From positions 116,977,298-117,041,297 of the forward strand of contig CM042012.1 of assembly GCA_023525715.1 (NCBI GenBank): a DNA stretch of 64,000 nt, given 5' to 3'. This document shows positions 22,410 through 36,696 of this stretch, piece by piece. The stretch's first letter is position 1, and the number at the start of each line of letters is the position of its first letter. The translations under genes and the position numbers were made by a program. Under the pieces are notes generated by a model that was not told where the DNA came from, ran no database searches, and saw only the letters and a list, made by a program, of their open reading frames with translations. This DNA is from Cichorium intybus (lineage: Eukaryota; Streptophyta; Magnoliopsida; Asterales; Asteraceae).

Positions 22410-22441
22410 TGATGGAGCGCGTGTGGTTCACCGGCACATCA
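22410..22441 (+). ncRNA. fourth copy of the stem-loop, variant core
   Basis: Stem TGATG/CATCA. The core reads GCGTGTGGTTCACCGGCA, two T-to-C changes from the other three copies. Confidence 0.6.
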
Positions 22442-22890
22442 TAACACCTCGAAATAGTCTTAGGGTGCAGTCAAGTAGACTAAAGATCCCAGAACGATAG
22501 GAAGTCACAGTACACATTCACAGAATGGAGTTAAAAGAGAAATTGACAGGATAACATATTGAGATGTTATCGGATGAGCATCCGATTGGATCATCTGCAA
22601 TAAAATGTATAAGTATAAGATACTTTGGATACATAGAAAGAGTGTAAGGTTGATAAAGACATAGATGTAAAATTAGAATTGAAAGTTTAAAAGAAATCTT
22701 GAAACCGATAACAGTTTATGACAAGGTCCGACTTGGTGATTACCTTGTGGAGACTTGGTAATAAGCAGGAGTAGCTGCCAGTCAGATCTTTATGTTTCAC
22801 TTTTGCATGTTTTACTTCCCGAATAATTTAATTGTTCAGATAGGTCCACAGTCGCTCATACTTTGGGAAGTAAGTATTGAATCAAGACTG

Positions 22891-22957
22891 TCATGAATTG
22901 GTTTGTAGACTGTCTAAAGAGTTAGACATAGCAATAGGATTGCTACAACATTCATGA
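22891..22957 (+). ncRNA. perfect three-way junction
   Basis: Closing stem TCATGAAT/ATTCATGA (22891-22898/22950-22957) encloses hairpins TGTCTAA/TTAGACA (22911-22917/22922-22928) and TAGCAAT/ATTGCTA (22929-22935/22939-22945). All 22 pairs are Watson-Crick and the two hairpins are directly adjacent. Confidence 0.75.
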
Positions 22958-23536
22958 GTACTTAGAAATAGAGATTTGAGTATTCGATAAACCCACGCTC
23001 AACAGATTGCTTCATGGATTATATCACAAGCAATGTTGAGACGGTAATATCTTATGATCTTGAAGTGGAGAGATATGAGTTATAATTTACAAGGCAGTTG
23101 TTCATTGATAATACGAAAACGCATCGGTAACTCGATATTATAAAACGTGTTATTGTGAATGATTTGACTGGTAAAAGATATAAGCATATGAGTCAAAGCT
23201 TATTCGTTCCTTGACCCTGATGGGAAACAGATATCTGTAGGCCTCTCGATGATTTTGAAGTTGACTAAAGTGCTGGCCAGCCTGGACTAAATTGATGTGT
23301 TCAATTAGAAGTTCTAAAGTCATAAGCAGAATCGGAAATCGGGGAACAGAGTATCGGACAGAGATTGATCTCAATCCATGTCTCGTGTCTGAAAATATCT
23401 TGTTGGATGAAGGATCATATGATCACTTATCTTTGGACAGAACTGACTAGGTCAGAGTTCGGCAGCGGTTTCTAGGAAGCTACAGTTGCTAAATTAATTA
23501 GAGGGTAAATTGGTAATTTTAGTCATAGACTTATCC

Positions 23537-23546
23537 AAGTGGGAGA
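23537..23546 (+). promoter_or_regulatory. polypurine tract
   Basis: AAGTGGGAGA two bases before the 3' LTR. Confidence 0.85.
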
Positions 23547-23547
23547 C

Positions 23548-24338
23548 TGTTGGATTAGGTGTCTAAGCCATGACTAATAATTAGTATTTATCTAATTAAT
23601 AGTAGCATAGTCCATTTGGGTTGCCCTCATAGTTGGAGGATTGGCAGAAAGTCCGGTAGAGAGAAAGATTGATTTATTATGTGATTAATAAATCAATAGA
23701 AATTAAATAAATAGTTTATTAATATATTTAAGTGATAATATATTAATTAGAAACTATAATAATTAATTAGAAATTTTTCTGGAATTAATTGGAATTAATT
23801 TGGCAGTTAAATTGATTAATTAAAGGTGCAGGGACTAAAACTGTAATTATTCGATAGTTGAGTAAGTGGCAGTGTGAGTAACCATGTGGTGAACGAAATT
23901 ATATATATAGATATATATATTTTCGAGATATACATATATATATATATATAACAGATAAATGGTGTTTGAATGATTAAAATAATAGTTTATCTTAATTCGA
24001 ATTCAAAAAGGCTTATCTGTAACGATTATCTGATCACCACATGGAGGCTATAAATAGGGAGGCTCTCCCTAACCCTAGGACCACGAAATTTAACTCTCTC
24101 TCCCAAGGAATTTTCGGCCAAGAGCTCAGCTAAGGGTGTGACTGCATTTGAGGCAAGAGATTTCTGTTGCTTTGCTTCCAAGATTCACCTTAAGGTTGGT
24201 TTTTCTTGATCTTTCTTTTAGTTTAATTCTTTCTGGCCTTTTAGGAATTGTTATATGTTTAATTAGAAGAAAAACTAGATCTATATAGGTTGCATGTGAA
24301 CTTAGGATTTTTAGTTCATAGTTGCAGAAAACCTTTCA
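23548..24338 (+). repeat. copia-type 3' LTR
   Basis: 791 bp. The differences from the 5' LTR that I can see are G/A at about 16906/23749 and one extra TA in the ATATAT run. Confidence 0.95.
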
Positions 24339-24917
24339 AAAACACCATCAGATCTACTGCCTTGCTTCTGTCCTAATTTCAATTTATGTTAACAGGTTTG
24401 AACATTTATGAATAATTTATCTTGAATGTTCATTAGTGAACATTTATAAACACTTCTCTATTGTTGACTTATATGGTGGCACCGGCTGTCTAGTAGATGG
24501 CCGGAGACGGTGACTCTTGGTCGGATTCATTGTTAGAACAGCTCTCATGTCTTTATTTCAGATTATCTTAACAGGTTTGAACAATTCTTGACAATTTATC
24601 TTGAATGTTCATTACTGAACATTTATGAACACTTCTCCAATGTTGACTTAAATCAACAATATTGAGATGATTCCAATCGATATGTAGAGAACGAATACAG
24701 ATTTGATTCCAATCGATGATCTGTTGAACACTTTTGTTAAGTCGATGATCTTATTCCAATCAATTTTTAGTCTTACATTTTTTAAGCTTTTTAACAATGT
24801 TAATGTCATTAATGAACATATGATTGTTCAGTATTGAACACTTTTCTGTTGAACACTTTTGTTAAATCGAATCTGAGGAAACAAGTGAATGAACAGATCG
24901 TCTCATTGAATGTTCTT

Positions 24918-25011
24918 CAAATACGAATGTTCAGTAATGAACATCCCAATGTTCAGTAATGAACATCCCAATGTTCAGTAATGAACATCCCGATGTTCAA
25001 TAATGAACATT
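24918..25011. repeat. tandem 22-bp repeats with TGTTCAGTAATGAACA
   Basis: Four units of about 22 bp (ATGTTCAGTAATGAACATCC). Each unit is itself a TGTTCA/TGAACA palindrome, the motif scattered through 24400-25520. Confidence 0.9.
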
Positions 25012-25618
25012 TATGAACACAGCGTTAGTTATTGACACGATTGTTTTTAGTTCGATAATTAACATTTTTTAATTATGTTCATTACAGAACACAAGTATAG
25101 ATTGCAGCAGAAGAGAAAAAAACGAAGAAGGAATATGAGAAAGAGAGATTAGAGTTGGAGTTATACGATGCTTGGAATTACTTTTTTTGTATAAATGTTC
25201 ATCAATGAACATATAGTTGATAATTATGTCTGTTCATGACATTTATACATGTTCTGTTATGAATATTTATGAACATGGCTAAAATATTGGTTTTGTATCA
25301 ATGTTCATTGATGAACATATTTTCATAAGTGAACATGAGAAAATGTATATAGGTGATATTTATGTTTGATCATAATACCAATACATGTTCAGTTATGAAC
25401 ATGACTAAAATATTGGTTTTTGTATTAATGTTCATTTATGAACGTGTGTGTATGAACATTTCTGAACAAGACTATTTTTTGGGATTTTGAACATAACGTT
25501 CAATAATGAACATATAAGTGTAATTTATAATCATACCATTATCACCCTAATTTGATCTAACGGTCAAGGAGATGGTTCTATGGTTCTATGCATAAAAATG
25601 GTTCTATGTTGAACCCAT

Positions 25619-29514
<3,896 letters not shown>

Positions 29515-29519
29515 AGCCT

Positions 29520-30040
<521 letters not shown>

Positions 30041-30232
30041 ATCTCCCATTTGGAGAAAATAACCCAACAATTCTCCAGTAATCTTAAAAAAACACCAAGT
30101 CTTCCAAGCCTCCAGTTCCCAAGAACAAGCTAAACTTAGTCAATTTCCTAGTTGCAGCCACCCCTCATTATCAAGTACTAGAAGGGCCAGTTGAAGCTCC
30201 CACAAGCTCCAACTCAGTCGTAGCCAATCCCA

Positions 30233-31717
30233 CTACCGACTCATCCTCTGTCTCAACCGGTTTGGACACTCCACCAGCCCAAAGATACACCAAGGACCAC
30301 TAACACTCTCCAAACTTTGCAAACTTCCAACAAGAGAGAATTTTTCAGTATTAGTCTTCAAAACCCAACGGCTCTTTGTAACTGTACCCAGAACACACCC
30401 CGTGCTTCCACTGTCACAAAATCCCCTGAATGGTTTAGACTTTCCGACTTGTTCAGCTAACATCCCCTTGGCTCCAGAATTCATGTTTGCAAAATGAACT
30501 CTCTTAGCACTAGATTTAGCGAACCAGATTTTGTCATGCTTAACGGGGACGGTCATACTTCCCTCAGCAGGTACCTCAACCATATACAATGATCCACGCT
30601 TCATACCTTGAGCAATCACCGAATTACCATTGACCACCCTCCATTTACCACCACCAAACCTTACTTCCAGTCCTTGTTTATCCAGCTGACCAACAGAAAT
30701 CAATTTCTTCTTCAGCTCCGGAATCACCCTGACATTCTTCAGGTTCCATGTAGTTCCTAATGAAGTAACCATATCAATATCTCTCATGCCCGTTACTTGA
30801 AGCATCTCGTCATTTGCTAACCGTACCTTCCCAAAATCTCTTTCTTTTAGATTCACCATCGTTTCTCCGTTGTCCATGGCGTGAAATGAAGCCCCTGAAT
30901 CCATGACCCAAGAGTCTACACAGTTTTCCATACTTAGTATCAATGCATCTTCCTGATAAACATTCTCAGCACCAACACTGTTTAATTCTTTCTTTGGACA
31001 TTGACTCTTAACATGTCCCACCTCTTGGCAGTTCCAGCACTTCACATTCTTCCTAGTTCTAGAAGAACTTCTTCCTCGGCTCCCACTGTTCCTGCTATTC
31101 CTTCTACCTCTGTCCATATTCAATAACGCAGAAGAAGATGATCCACCTTGATTTTTGCGTCTGATATCCTTGCCCAAAACCAAGTCTCTAACCCCTTCAA
31201 AAGTCATACCACTAGCTCCCACGGAGCTAGTAACAGCCGTAACTGTTCCGGACCAACTATCAAGTAGTGAAGCAAGCAGCAGTGCAGCTTGAGTTTCATT
31301 ATCAAATTTAATTCCCACAGATGATAATCTGGACAGAATTGAATTTAGATTGTTAATGTGAACGGTAACTGAGCTGTCTTCATTCATCCTTGTCGTGAAC
31401 AATTCCCTCATCAAGAACACCTTGTTAGCCGCCGACGGTTTCTCATACATGTTCGTCAGAGCATCCATCATACCACGTGCCGTGGTTTTCTTCATGATGT
31501 TGAAAGCAACACTCCTTTCCAACGACAACGTAATAACCACCTTAGCTTTCTTGTCCTTTGAGTTCCACGCATCTTCAGCAGCTTTTTCCATTTTCTCCGG
31601 TTTGTCTCCAAGTACCATCTCCAAATCTTTCTGACATAGCAATGCTTCTAATTGCATTTTCCACCAGCTAAAGTCAGAACCGTTGAACTTCTCAATTACA
31701 ACCTTATCTTCAGCCAT
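30233..31717 (-). CDS. copia gag-protease (UBN2 gag, CCHC zinc knuckle, aspartic protease)
   Basis: 494 aa. Residues about 1-190 are a UBN2-type gag (FNGSDFSWWKMQLEALL, LTNMYEKPSAANKVFL). An Arg/Ser-rich patch at 200-222 precedes the zinc knuckle CWNCQEVGHVKSQC (227-240). The aspartic protease active site is D-S-G-A at 273-276 (SWVMDSGASFHA), followed by the GAG-pre-integrase-like segment (ISVGQLDKQGLEV). After about residue 400 the similarity ends and the frame runs through unrelated DNA. No integrase or RT follows. It would make and process coat protein; copying must depend on another element. Confidence 0.88.
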   Translation of the reverse strand: MAEDKVVIEKFNGSDFSWWKMQLEALLCQKDLEMVLGDKPEKMEKAAEDAWNSKDKKAKVVITLSLERSVAFNIMKKTTARGMMDALTNMYEKPSAANKVFLMRELFTTRMNEDSSVTVHINNLNSILSRLSSVGIKFDNETQAALLLASLLDSWSGTVTAVTSSVGASGMTFEGVRDLVLGKDIRRKNQGGSSSSALLNMDRGRRNSRNSGSRGRSSSRTRKNVKCWNCQEVGHVKSQCPKKELNSVGAENVYQEDALILSMENCVDSWVMDSGASFHAMDNGETMVNLKERDFGKVRLANDEMLQVTGMRDIDMVTSLGTTWNLKNVRVIPELKKKLISVGQLDKQGLEVRFGGGKWRVVNGNSVIAQGMKRGSLYMVEVPAEGSMTVPVKHDKIWFAKSSAKRVHFANMNSGAKGMLAEQVGKSKPFRGFCDSGSTGCVLGTVTKSRWVLKTNTEKFSLVGSLQSLESVSGPWCIFGLVECPNRLRQRMSR

Positions 31718-31944
31718 TACGACAAACAGGAAACAAATTGAGACAACGAAACAGACACAACAATGGCACGGACCTGACCGGTTCGTTCAGTGTACTCGTG
31801 TGTGACAGAACAGTACCCTTCAAAGTACCAAGACACCTTTAATACGATTAATAGAAATTAGTTTCTGATGTGGAAGATCAGACAAAACTGCAACCACAGA
31901 GCATACTCTAATTTCTGAAACCGAGACCTCCTCGAAAACCCGAA

Positions 31945-31956
31945 GCTCTGATACCA
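31945..31956 (-). promoter_or_regulatory. primer-binding site, initiator tRNA-Met
   Basis: GCTCTGATACCA on the plus strand is the complement of TGGTATCAGAGC, two bases inside the 5' LTR. Confidence 0.95.
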
Positions 31957-31958
31957 GT

Positions 31959-32375
31959 TGTTAGGAATCGGACCGGGTACACGCAGCGGAAACACACTAT
32001 CACACACACACAAGCTCACGAAAATAAAGCAAGAAGATAACACAATGATTTTTACGTGGTTCGGATTCGGTGTCAATCCTACATCCACGGGCTGCAACTA
32101 TGTTTTCTTATTAACTCAATAAGTTTACAATTTATAACTCTCTACAAGTTATTTTTGATGCACACTTTCTCTGCTACACAACACACATATATATAGCTGT
32201 ATATGTGCATAAACTTCGATATATATATTATTATATATATTGCTTTCCGTCAATTTAGAAGAGAAAAGTAAGAGCACACAAATGTTAGGCAAAGGTTGGA
32301 AATTGACGTTCACCAATTTTGTGGCCATCTTCTTTGACCACCTTTTCCTCCACCAATTTTCTCCACCAACCAACA
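31959..32375 (-). repeat. copia 5' LTR
   Basis: 417 bp, minus-strand TG...CA; the reference copy for the short TA tract. Confidence 0.92.
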
Positions 32376-32380
32376 AGCCT

Positions 32381-33367
32381 CGATCCGGGTTTATTTTGTC
32401 ACCCGCTACTGAAAGACTTCAAGTATGATAAAATGTTGAATCTTTCCGTAGCTCTTCAATTTACTCCTGAGGACGAAAATGCTAAAAAGACAATCATAAT
32501 AACCATTTAAGCATTAACCTGTGCACAACCGTGAAGTTTAAAATTGTATTATTTATTTATTTAAGGCAGCAAGAAGTCTTCTGAAGCTTTATAGTTACGC
32601 CCTTTGTGGGAAGACGCAACATATTGGATGAAACTTTTTTCAAACCATTTGAGCAAACCAATCTGGGCACTATATACAGTTGTCTGTTGAAGTTACAATC
32701 ATATTCTGGACTACCATTAAGCGTTCTACATATATAACTTAGTAGGGATTAGGGAAGTTATGCCTGAGATGTTAAAGCCAATAATGCAAATGAAATAACA
32801 GTTATATGAGAAAAAAAAATGGGATAGCTTTGACTGATGAGCATGTGAAACTAAGATGCCTTATAGGGAACATACTTTATGGCCAAATATAATATGAGAT
32901 GGCTGGGTTTTGGAGACACTACTAATGGAAGTCAATGCATAGAGAAAAAAGTCAATGCATAAAAAAGTTTAAATTTACGGGTTTGATTATGTTTACTTCA
33001 CCACATATCATGTCCGTCTTGTAAAAGTTCCGTAAATAAGCAAGCTCTCAAGTTCTATTCATAAAAATAATAATATATAACTACCATATAACTATTCTTT
33101 TTTAATGATTACGGTAAACATCTTTTTACCAGCCCAGTTGTCATTGGTAACTGCCAAGCAAGCTCAGTCGCGATTGGTGCCATCCTGTTTGCTCGTTAAC
33201 ATTGGTGGATTATCCCACAAGCTGGATTCTATTTGTAGCGAGTGTTGCATGTGCCAAGGGATGCCAAATTTTCACTAAAAGCAATATGAATTGGTCGGAA
33301 AGATTGCTTGAACTGGAGATACGTAACCGTTACATGATTGATTTTGCAGGTTCATGCATTCATTTAA
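32381..33367. other. flank upstream of the Root_cap gene
   Basis: AT-rich and noncoding as far as I can see; short ORFs (e.g. 33202-33432, which runs across the TATA box) are not credible. Holds the presumed promoter of the downstream gene. Confidence 0.5.
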
Positions 33368-33376
33368 CTATAAATA
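33368..33376 (+). promoter_or_regulatory. TATA box of the Root_cap-domain gene
   Basis: CTATAAATA, 119 bases before the ATG, leaving a leader of about 85-90 bases. Confidence 0.7.
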
Positions 33377-33494
33377 TGGAAGCTACCAGCGGCATTAATA
33401 AGCACCAAACTCAATACATCGATAACAATTGAGTAATACCTTTGCATTACATATCGGTTCAAAATATTTAGAGTTTATTTAGGTGTGAGCTGCA

Positions 33495-35022
33495 ATGGCT
33501 CAGTCAATGGCTTGTCATGTTATCTTACTTGTGATGTTTATACTGGTGGCATTTGGTGAGGCACAAACTCCACCAGGTATTGCCAATAACCCCAGCCACG
33601 CAACCTGTAAGGACCCCCAGTACAAACAATGCCACAACTTGGTGCATGTTTGTCCTAAGTTTTGTCCAAATGGCTGCACTGTTCATTGTCAATCGTGCAA
33701 ACCAATCTGTATTGGCGACACTGCACCATCACCACCAGAGATAGAACCACCAACAGAGTCTACACCTCCAACACCAACACCATACTCACCGCCAACCACC
33801 ACCCCTTCACCACCAACACAATCCACACCTCCGACATCAACACCATCCTCACCACCAACCACCACCCCTTCACCACCAACACCATGGTCACCCACACCTA
33901 CTCCACCTTCTAAGCCAAAGAAAGTCAAGTGCAAAAACAGCAAGTATCCAAAATGTTACGCCTCTGAGCATGTCTGCCCAGCTTCTTGTCCTGGTCAATG
34001 TGAAGTTGATTGCGTTACTTGCAAGCCAGTTTGCAGTAAGTTCTTAATAATCTATTTTCGTCATATCTATATATATCAATGAATCCATATATATGTATGT
34101 GAAGAGTCCCCAAAAATGTACGTAATTTAGGGCTAACCTTGACGTCAAATAATAAATATTTAATTCCATCATTTACAAATATTCTTTGGACGAATATTAT
34201 GTTCACATAACTATCATTTATACGTCTAATTACTTGTATATATTTCTGTAAACTACAGACTGCGACATGCCTGGAGCAGTGTGTCAAGATCCTCGTTTCA
34301 TTGGTGGTGACGGCATCACTTTCTACTTCCATGGAAAGAAGGATCAAGATTTCTGCCTTGTTGCCGATAAAAACCTCCACATCAACGGTCACTTCATTGG
34401 CAAGAGGAACAAAAACATGGGCAGAGACTTTACTTGGGTCCAATCCATCGGGGTTCTCTTCGACAACCACAAAGTCCAAATCAGTGCTGAAAATACTTCC
34501 TCTTGGGATGAAACCATCGACCGTATATCTGTAACATTTGACGGGGAAAATGTATTTCTCCCCCAAACCGAAGGTGCCAATTGGAAAACTTCCTTAACAT
34601 CGATCACTAGGATCCAAGACACAAACCACATTGTTGTTGAAGTTGAAAACCTTTTCAAGATCACAGCTAAAGTGGTTCCCATAACAAAAGAGGAATCAAG
34701 AATCCACAACTATGATATAACCAATGACGATTGCTTTGCTCATCTTGATCTCAAGTTCAAGTTCTTCTCTTTAAGTGACGAAGTGGATGGCGTTCTGGGA
34801 CAGACTTATAGGAATGACTATGTGAGCAAGGTGAAAATGGGGGTGTTAATGCCTGTGATGGGAGGAGATAGTAAGTTTGTGAGTGCAAATTCATTTGCTA
34901 CTGATTGTTCTGTGGCTAAGTTTAAGGGCACCCAGGAAGAAGGTTCCTCATTGAGCTTGCAGTTGCCAAGCTTAAGGTGCCAAAGTGGTCTGGAAGGGCG
35001 GGGTGTGGTATGCAAGAGATAG
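33495..35022 (+). CDS. secreted Cys/Pro-rich Root_cap-domain protein (LEA-related family), two exons
   Basis: Exon 1 is 33495-34035 and exon 2 is 34259-35022; the intron (34036-34258) has donor GTAAGT and acceptor CTACAG and joins C|N-C-D-M-P-G in frame, giving 434 aa. Residues 1-23 are a signal peptide (ILLVMFILVAFGEA). Two matched Cys-rich modules (C-K-D-P-Q-Y..C..VCP..C..C..C..CKPIC and C-K-N-S-K-Y..C..CKPVC) flank an extensin-like Thr/Ser/Pro linker of about 55 residues. The C-terminal half carries the Root_cap domain (PF06830 type): VCQDPRFIGGDGITFYFHGKK, DFCLVADKNLHINGHFIGKRN, ending GRGVVCKR. Relatives are apoplastic proteins reported from root caps and other tissues; biochemical role unknown. 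The frame is intact, with TATA box and canonical splice sites, so this is very probably a working gene. Confidence 0.93.
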
Positions 35023-35542
35023 ATTGTTGTTCTTGTTACTCCGATAGATACTTATATTTTCAGCACATCTTAATTTCGTGTTATAAGAACTGAATAATAC
35101 TAAGGGATGTTCCAATATATTGGCTAATAAGAGTTCCATATGTCATTCACATCTTCATTACTAGAACATTCGTTCCTCGTTTCATTGGACATCAGTAATT
35201 TTATATTCGAACAATAAATCTATCCAACTGGTTTGACGCGATCTATATGTTCTTAAAGAAGTGAATTACGTTGAGGTATTAGAATAATTGTAGTTGCAGT
35301 TTTCACATAGCTCGATCGGGTAGAATTGTTAGAGAAACAACCATACCCTAGATGAAAGAGGTTAGCAATAGAAACAATTTTGGTCGCCCAACTTGTGGCT
35401 ACTTAGCGACGAAATATTTTATTTTAGCTACTGTGGTCGCTAAGCTGACATGTACAATTTACTCTCCATTGACTTTGAAACCAAAATTGAAATAACTAAA
35501 AAGCAAAGGACAAGCCTCGATGAATTTAAATTTATAAATGAA
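35023..35542. other. 3' flank of the Root_cap gene
   Basis: GAATAATA-type polyadenylation words near 35088. A GTGGCTACTTAGCGACGAAAT/GTGGTCGCTAAGC pair near 35386-35438 looks like DNA-transposon debris. No gene. Confidence 0.5.
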
Positions 35543-35745
35543 AAAACTTCATAAATGGTCCCTGTGGTCTCAGAAGATATCGAGTATGGCTCCTAACTTT
35601 CAAAAACCTCACGCCTAGTCCTTGTGGTTTGAAAACTTTTGTTAAATGGTCCCTCAAGTTAACTCTGTCTCATTTTAGCCGTTTACTCAGCTCGCGTGTG
35701 TTTTATGTGAGCGTAAAAGGGTAAATTTAGGTTGGGCTTCCCTAT
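35543..35745. repeat. MULE left terminal inverted repeat
   Basis: Inverted partner of 40335-40529; contains CCTCACGCCTAGTCC and TCAAGTTAACTCTGTCTCATTTTAG. Confidence 0.85.
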
Positions 35746-35833
35746 AAGCAGGTTAGTTTTACTCATTTTAGCCGTTTATCATTCGCATAATACGTCGCTG
35801 CCTTCAAGTTACAAATGATTCAATCAAGCTGAA

Positions 35834-36100
35834 ATGGTAGAATGCCAATGTGGAAGTCCAGCAATGAAGGTGACATCATGGACCGACCTAAACCCAGGTT
35901 GGCAATTTTGGAGTTGTTCAATGTTCGGAAGGAAATGTGGGTTCCTAGGGTGGGCAGACCCTCCGATGTACCCTAGGGCTGTTATCGTGATCCTAGGTTT
36001 GCTTAGAGCAATGAACCGATTGGAAGCGAAAGTCTGGAAGATGAAAATGTTCTTAATATGTTCTTGGGTTTTCTTCTTGGGTTACTATCTTCATCACTAA
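35834..36100 (+). CDS. GRF-type zinc-finger protein with C-terminal hydrophobic tail, in MULE
   Basis: 88 aa. CQCGSPAMKVTSWTDLNPGWQFWSC...CGFLGWADPPM is a GRF zinc finger (C-x-C, C, C spacing; WxDPPM). A hydrophobic segment near the end (MFLICSWVFFLGYYL) could span a membrane. Such small GRF-plus-hydrophobic ORFs are common near plant MULE transposases. The frame is intact. Whether it serves the transposon is not known. Confidence 0.7.
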   Translation: MVECQCGSPAMKVTSWTDLNPGWQFWSCSMFGRKCGFLGWADPPMYPRAVIVILGLLRAMNRLEAKVWKMKMFLICSWVFFLGYYLHH

Positions 36101-36696
36101 TGTTGTCGTGTATATGAATACTTGTTTGTGGGTAATCCTGTGTAAGCAATGGGAGGTTTTTGGTGTGTATGATTAGGTTTTTGTGGGAATCTTGTTAAAT
36201 CAGGTGGTAAATGGAGAGTATGAAATGGTGTTTGGGTGTAATAGTGTCTTATGTATAATGTAAACATGTACGTTTCTATGAATGCAATCGTTTTTGTCAA
36301 TTAATCAGTGTGTAAAACGGTGTTTGGGTGTAATTTTGTTTTATGTATAATGTAAACATGTACGTTTCAAATGCATATATTGGTAACCAAACAAGCAAAA
36401 CTAGTCCATTGTTTTAATTTGGACAAAAGTAAGTGACCATTAACAAGCAAAAGTCAACATTACCAAGCAAAATTGACAATTGTTAAACATACATTTGCTA
36501 CATTAGTAAACAAACAAACAAAACTACTGCATTGTTTTGGACAAAAAGTAAGTTGCCATTACCAAGCAAAATTGACCATTACTAACCAAAAGTAGTCCAT
36601 TGTTTTGGACAAAAGTAAGTTGCCATTACCAAGCAACTTTAAATAACTAGCATTGTCTTACCTAATACAACTTTAAAGTCAATACATACCACCGAG
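36101..36696. other. MULE interior with repeated ACCAAGCAAAA words
   Basis: Noncoding. CCATTACCAAGCAA(AATTGACC) and GTTTTGGACAAAAGTAAG recur several times between 36380 and 36640, forming a degenerate ~60-bp repeat. A 45-bp stretch (TGGTGTTTGGGTGTAAT...AACATGTACGTTTC) is duplicated at 36223-36275 and 36314-36367. Confidence 0.6.

Larger units (their letters stand above)
19789..23536 (+). ncRNA. structure-rich noncoding interior of the gag-only element
   Basis: No ORF of substance. Perfect or near-perfect stems seen by eye: 20164-20173/20177-20186, 20261-20269/20273-20281, 20877-20885/20927-20935, 21060-21066/21081-21087, 21536-21546/21562-21572, 21612-21622/21639-21649, 22812-22820/22865-22873, a three-way junction at 22891-22957, and 22998-23012/23028-23040 (13 bp with a 2-nt bulge). 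Tandem repeat families at 20047-20300 and 21738-22060 (period ~169 bp) overlap them. Function unknown; packaging or dimerisation for mobilisation in trans is the obvious idea. Confidence 0.7.
16705..24338 (+). mobile_element. young non-autonomous copia-type element: gag only plus ~3.7 kb structured noncoding RNA
   Basis: LTRs at 16705-17493 and 23548-24338 (TGTTGG...TTTCA) differ by one substitution and one TA-repeat indel by eye, and are flanked by AAAAC. PBS at 17495-17506, purine tract at 23537-23546. The only ORF is gag (18857-19780), after which a protease remnant is visible in another frame; integrase, RT and RNase H are absent. The rest is noncoding and rich in stem-loops. The plan fits LARD or TR-GAG types of non-autonomous LTR elements, for which conserved RNA structure has been proposed. 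Confidence 0.9.

Noticed and set aside
33689..33943. Minus-strand Gly/Val-rich ORF
   Set aside because: Shadow of the Thr/Pro-rich linker of the Root_cap-domain gene on the plus strand.
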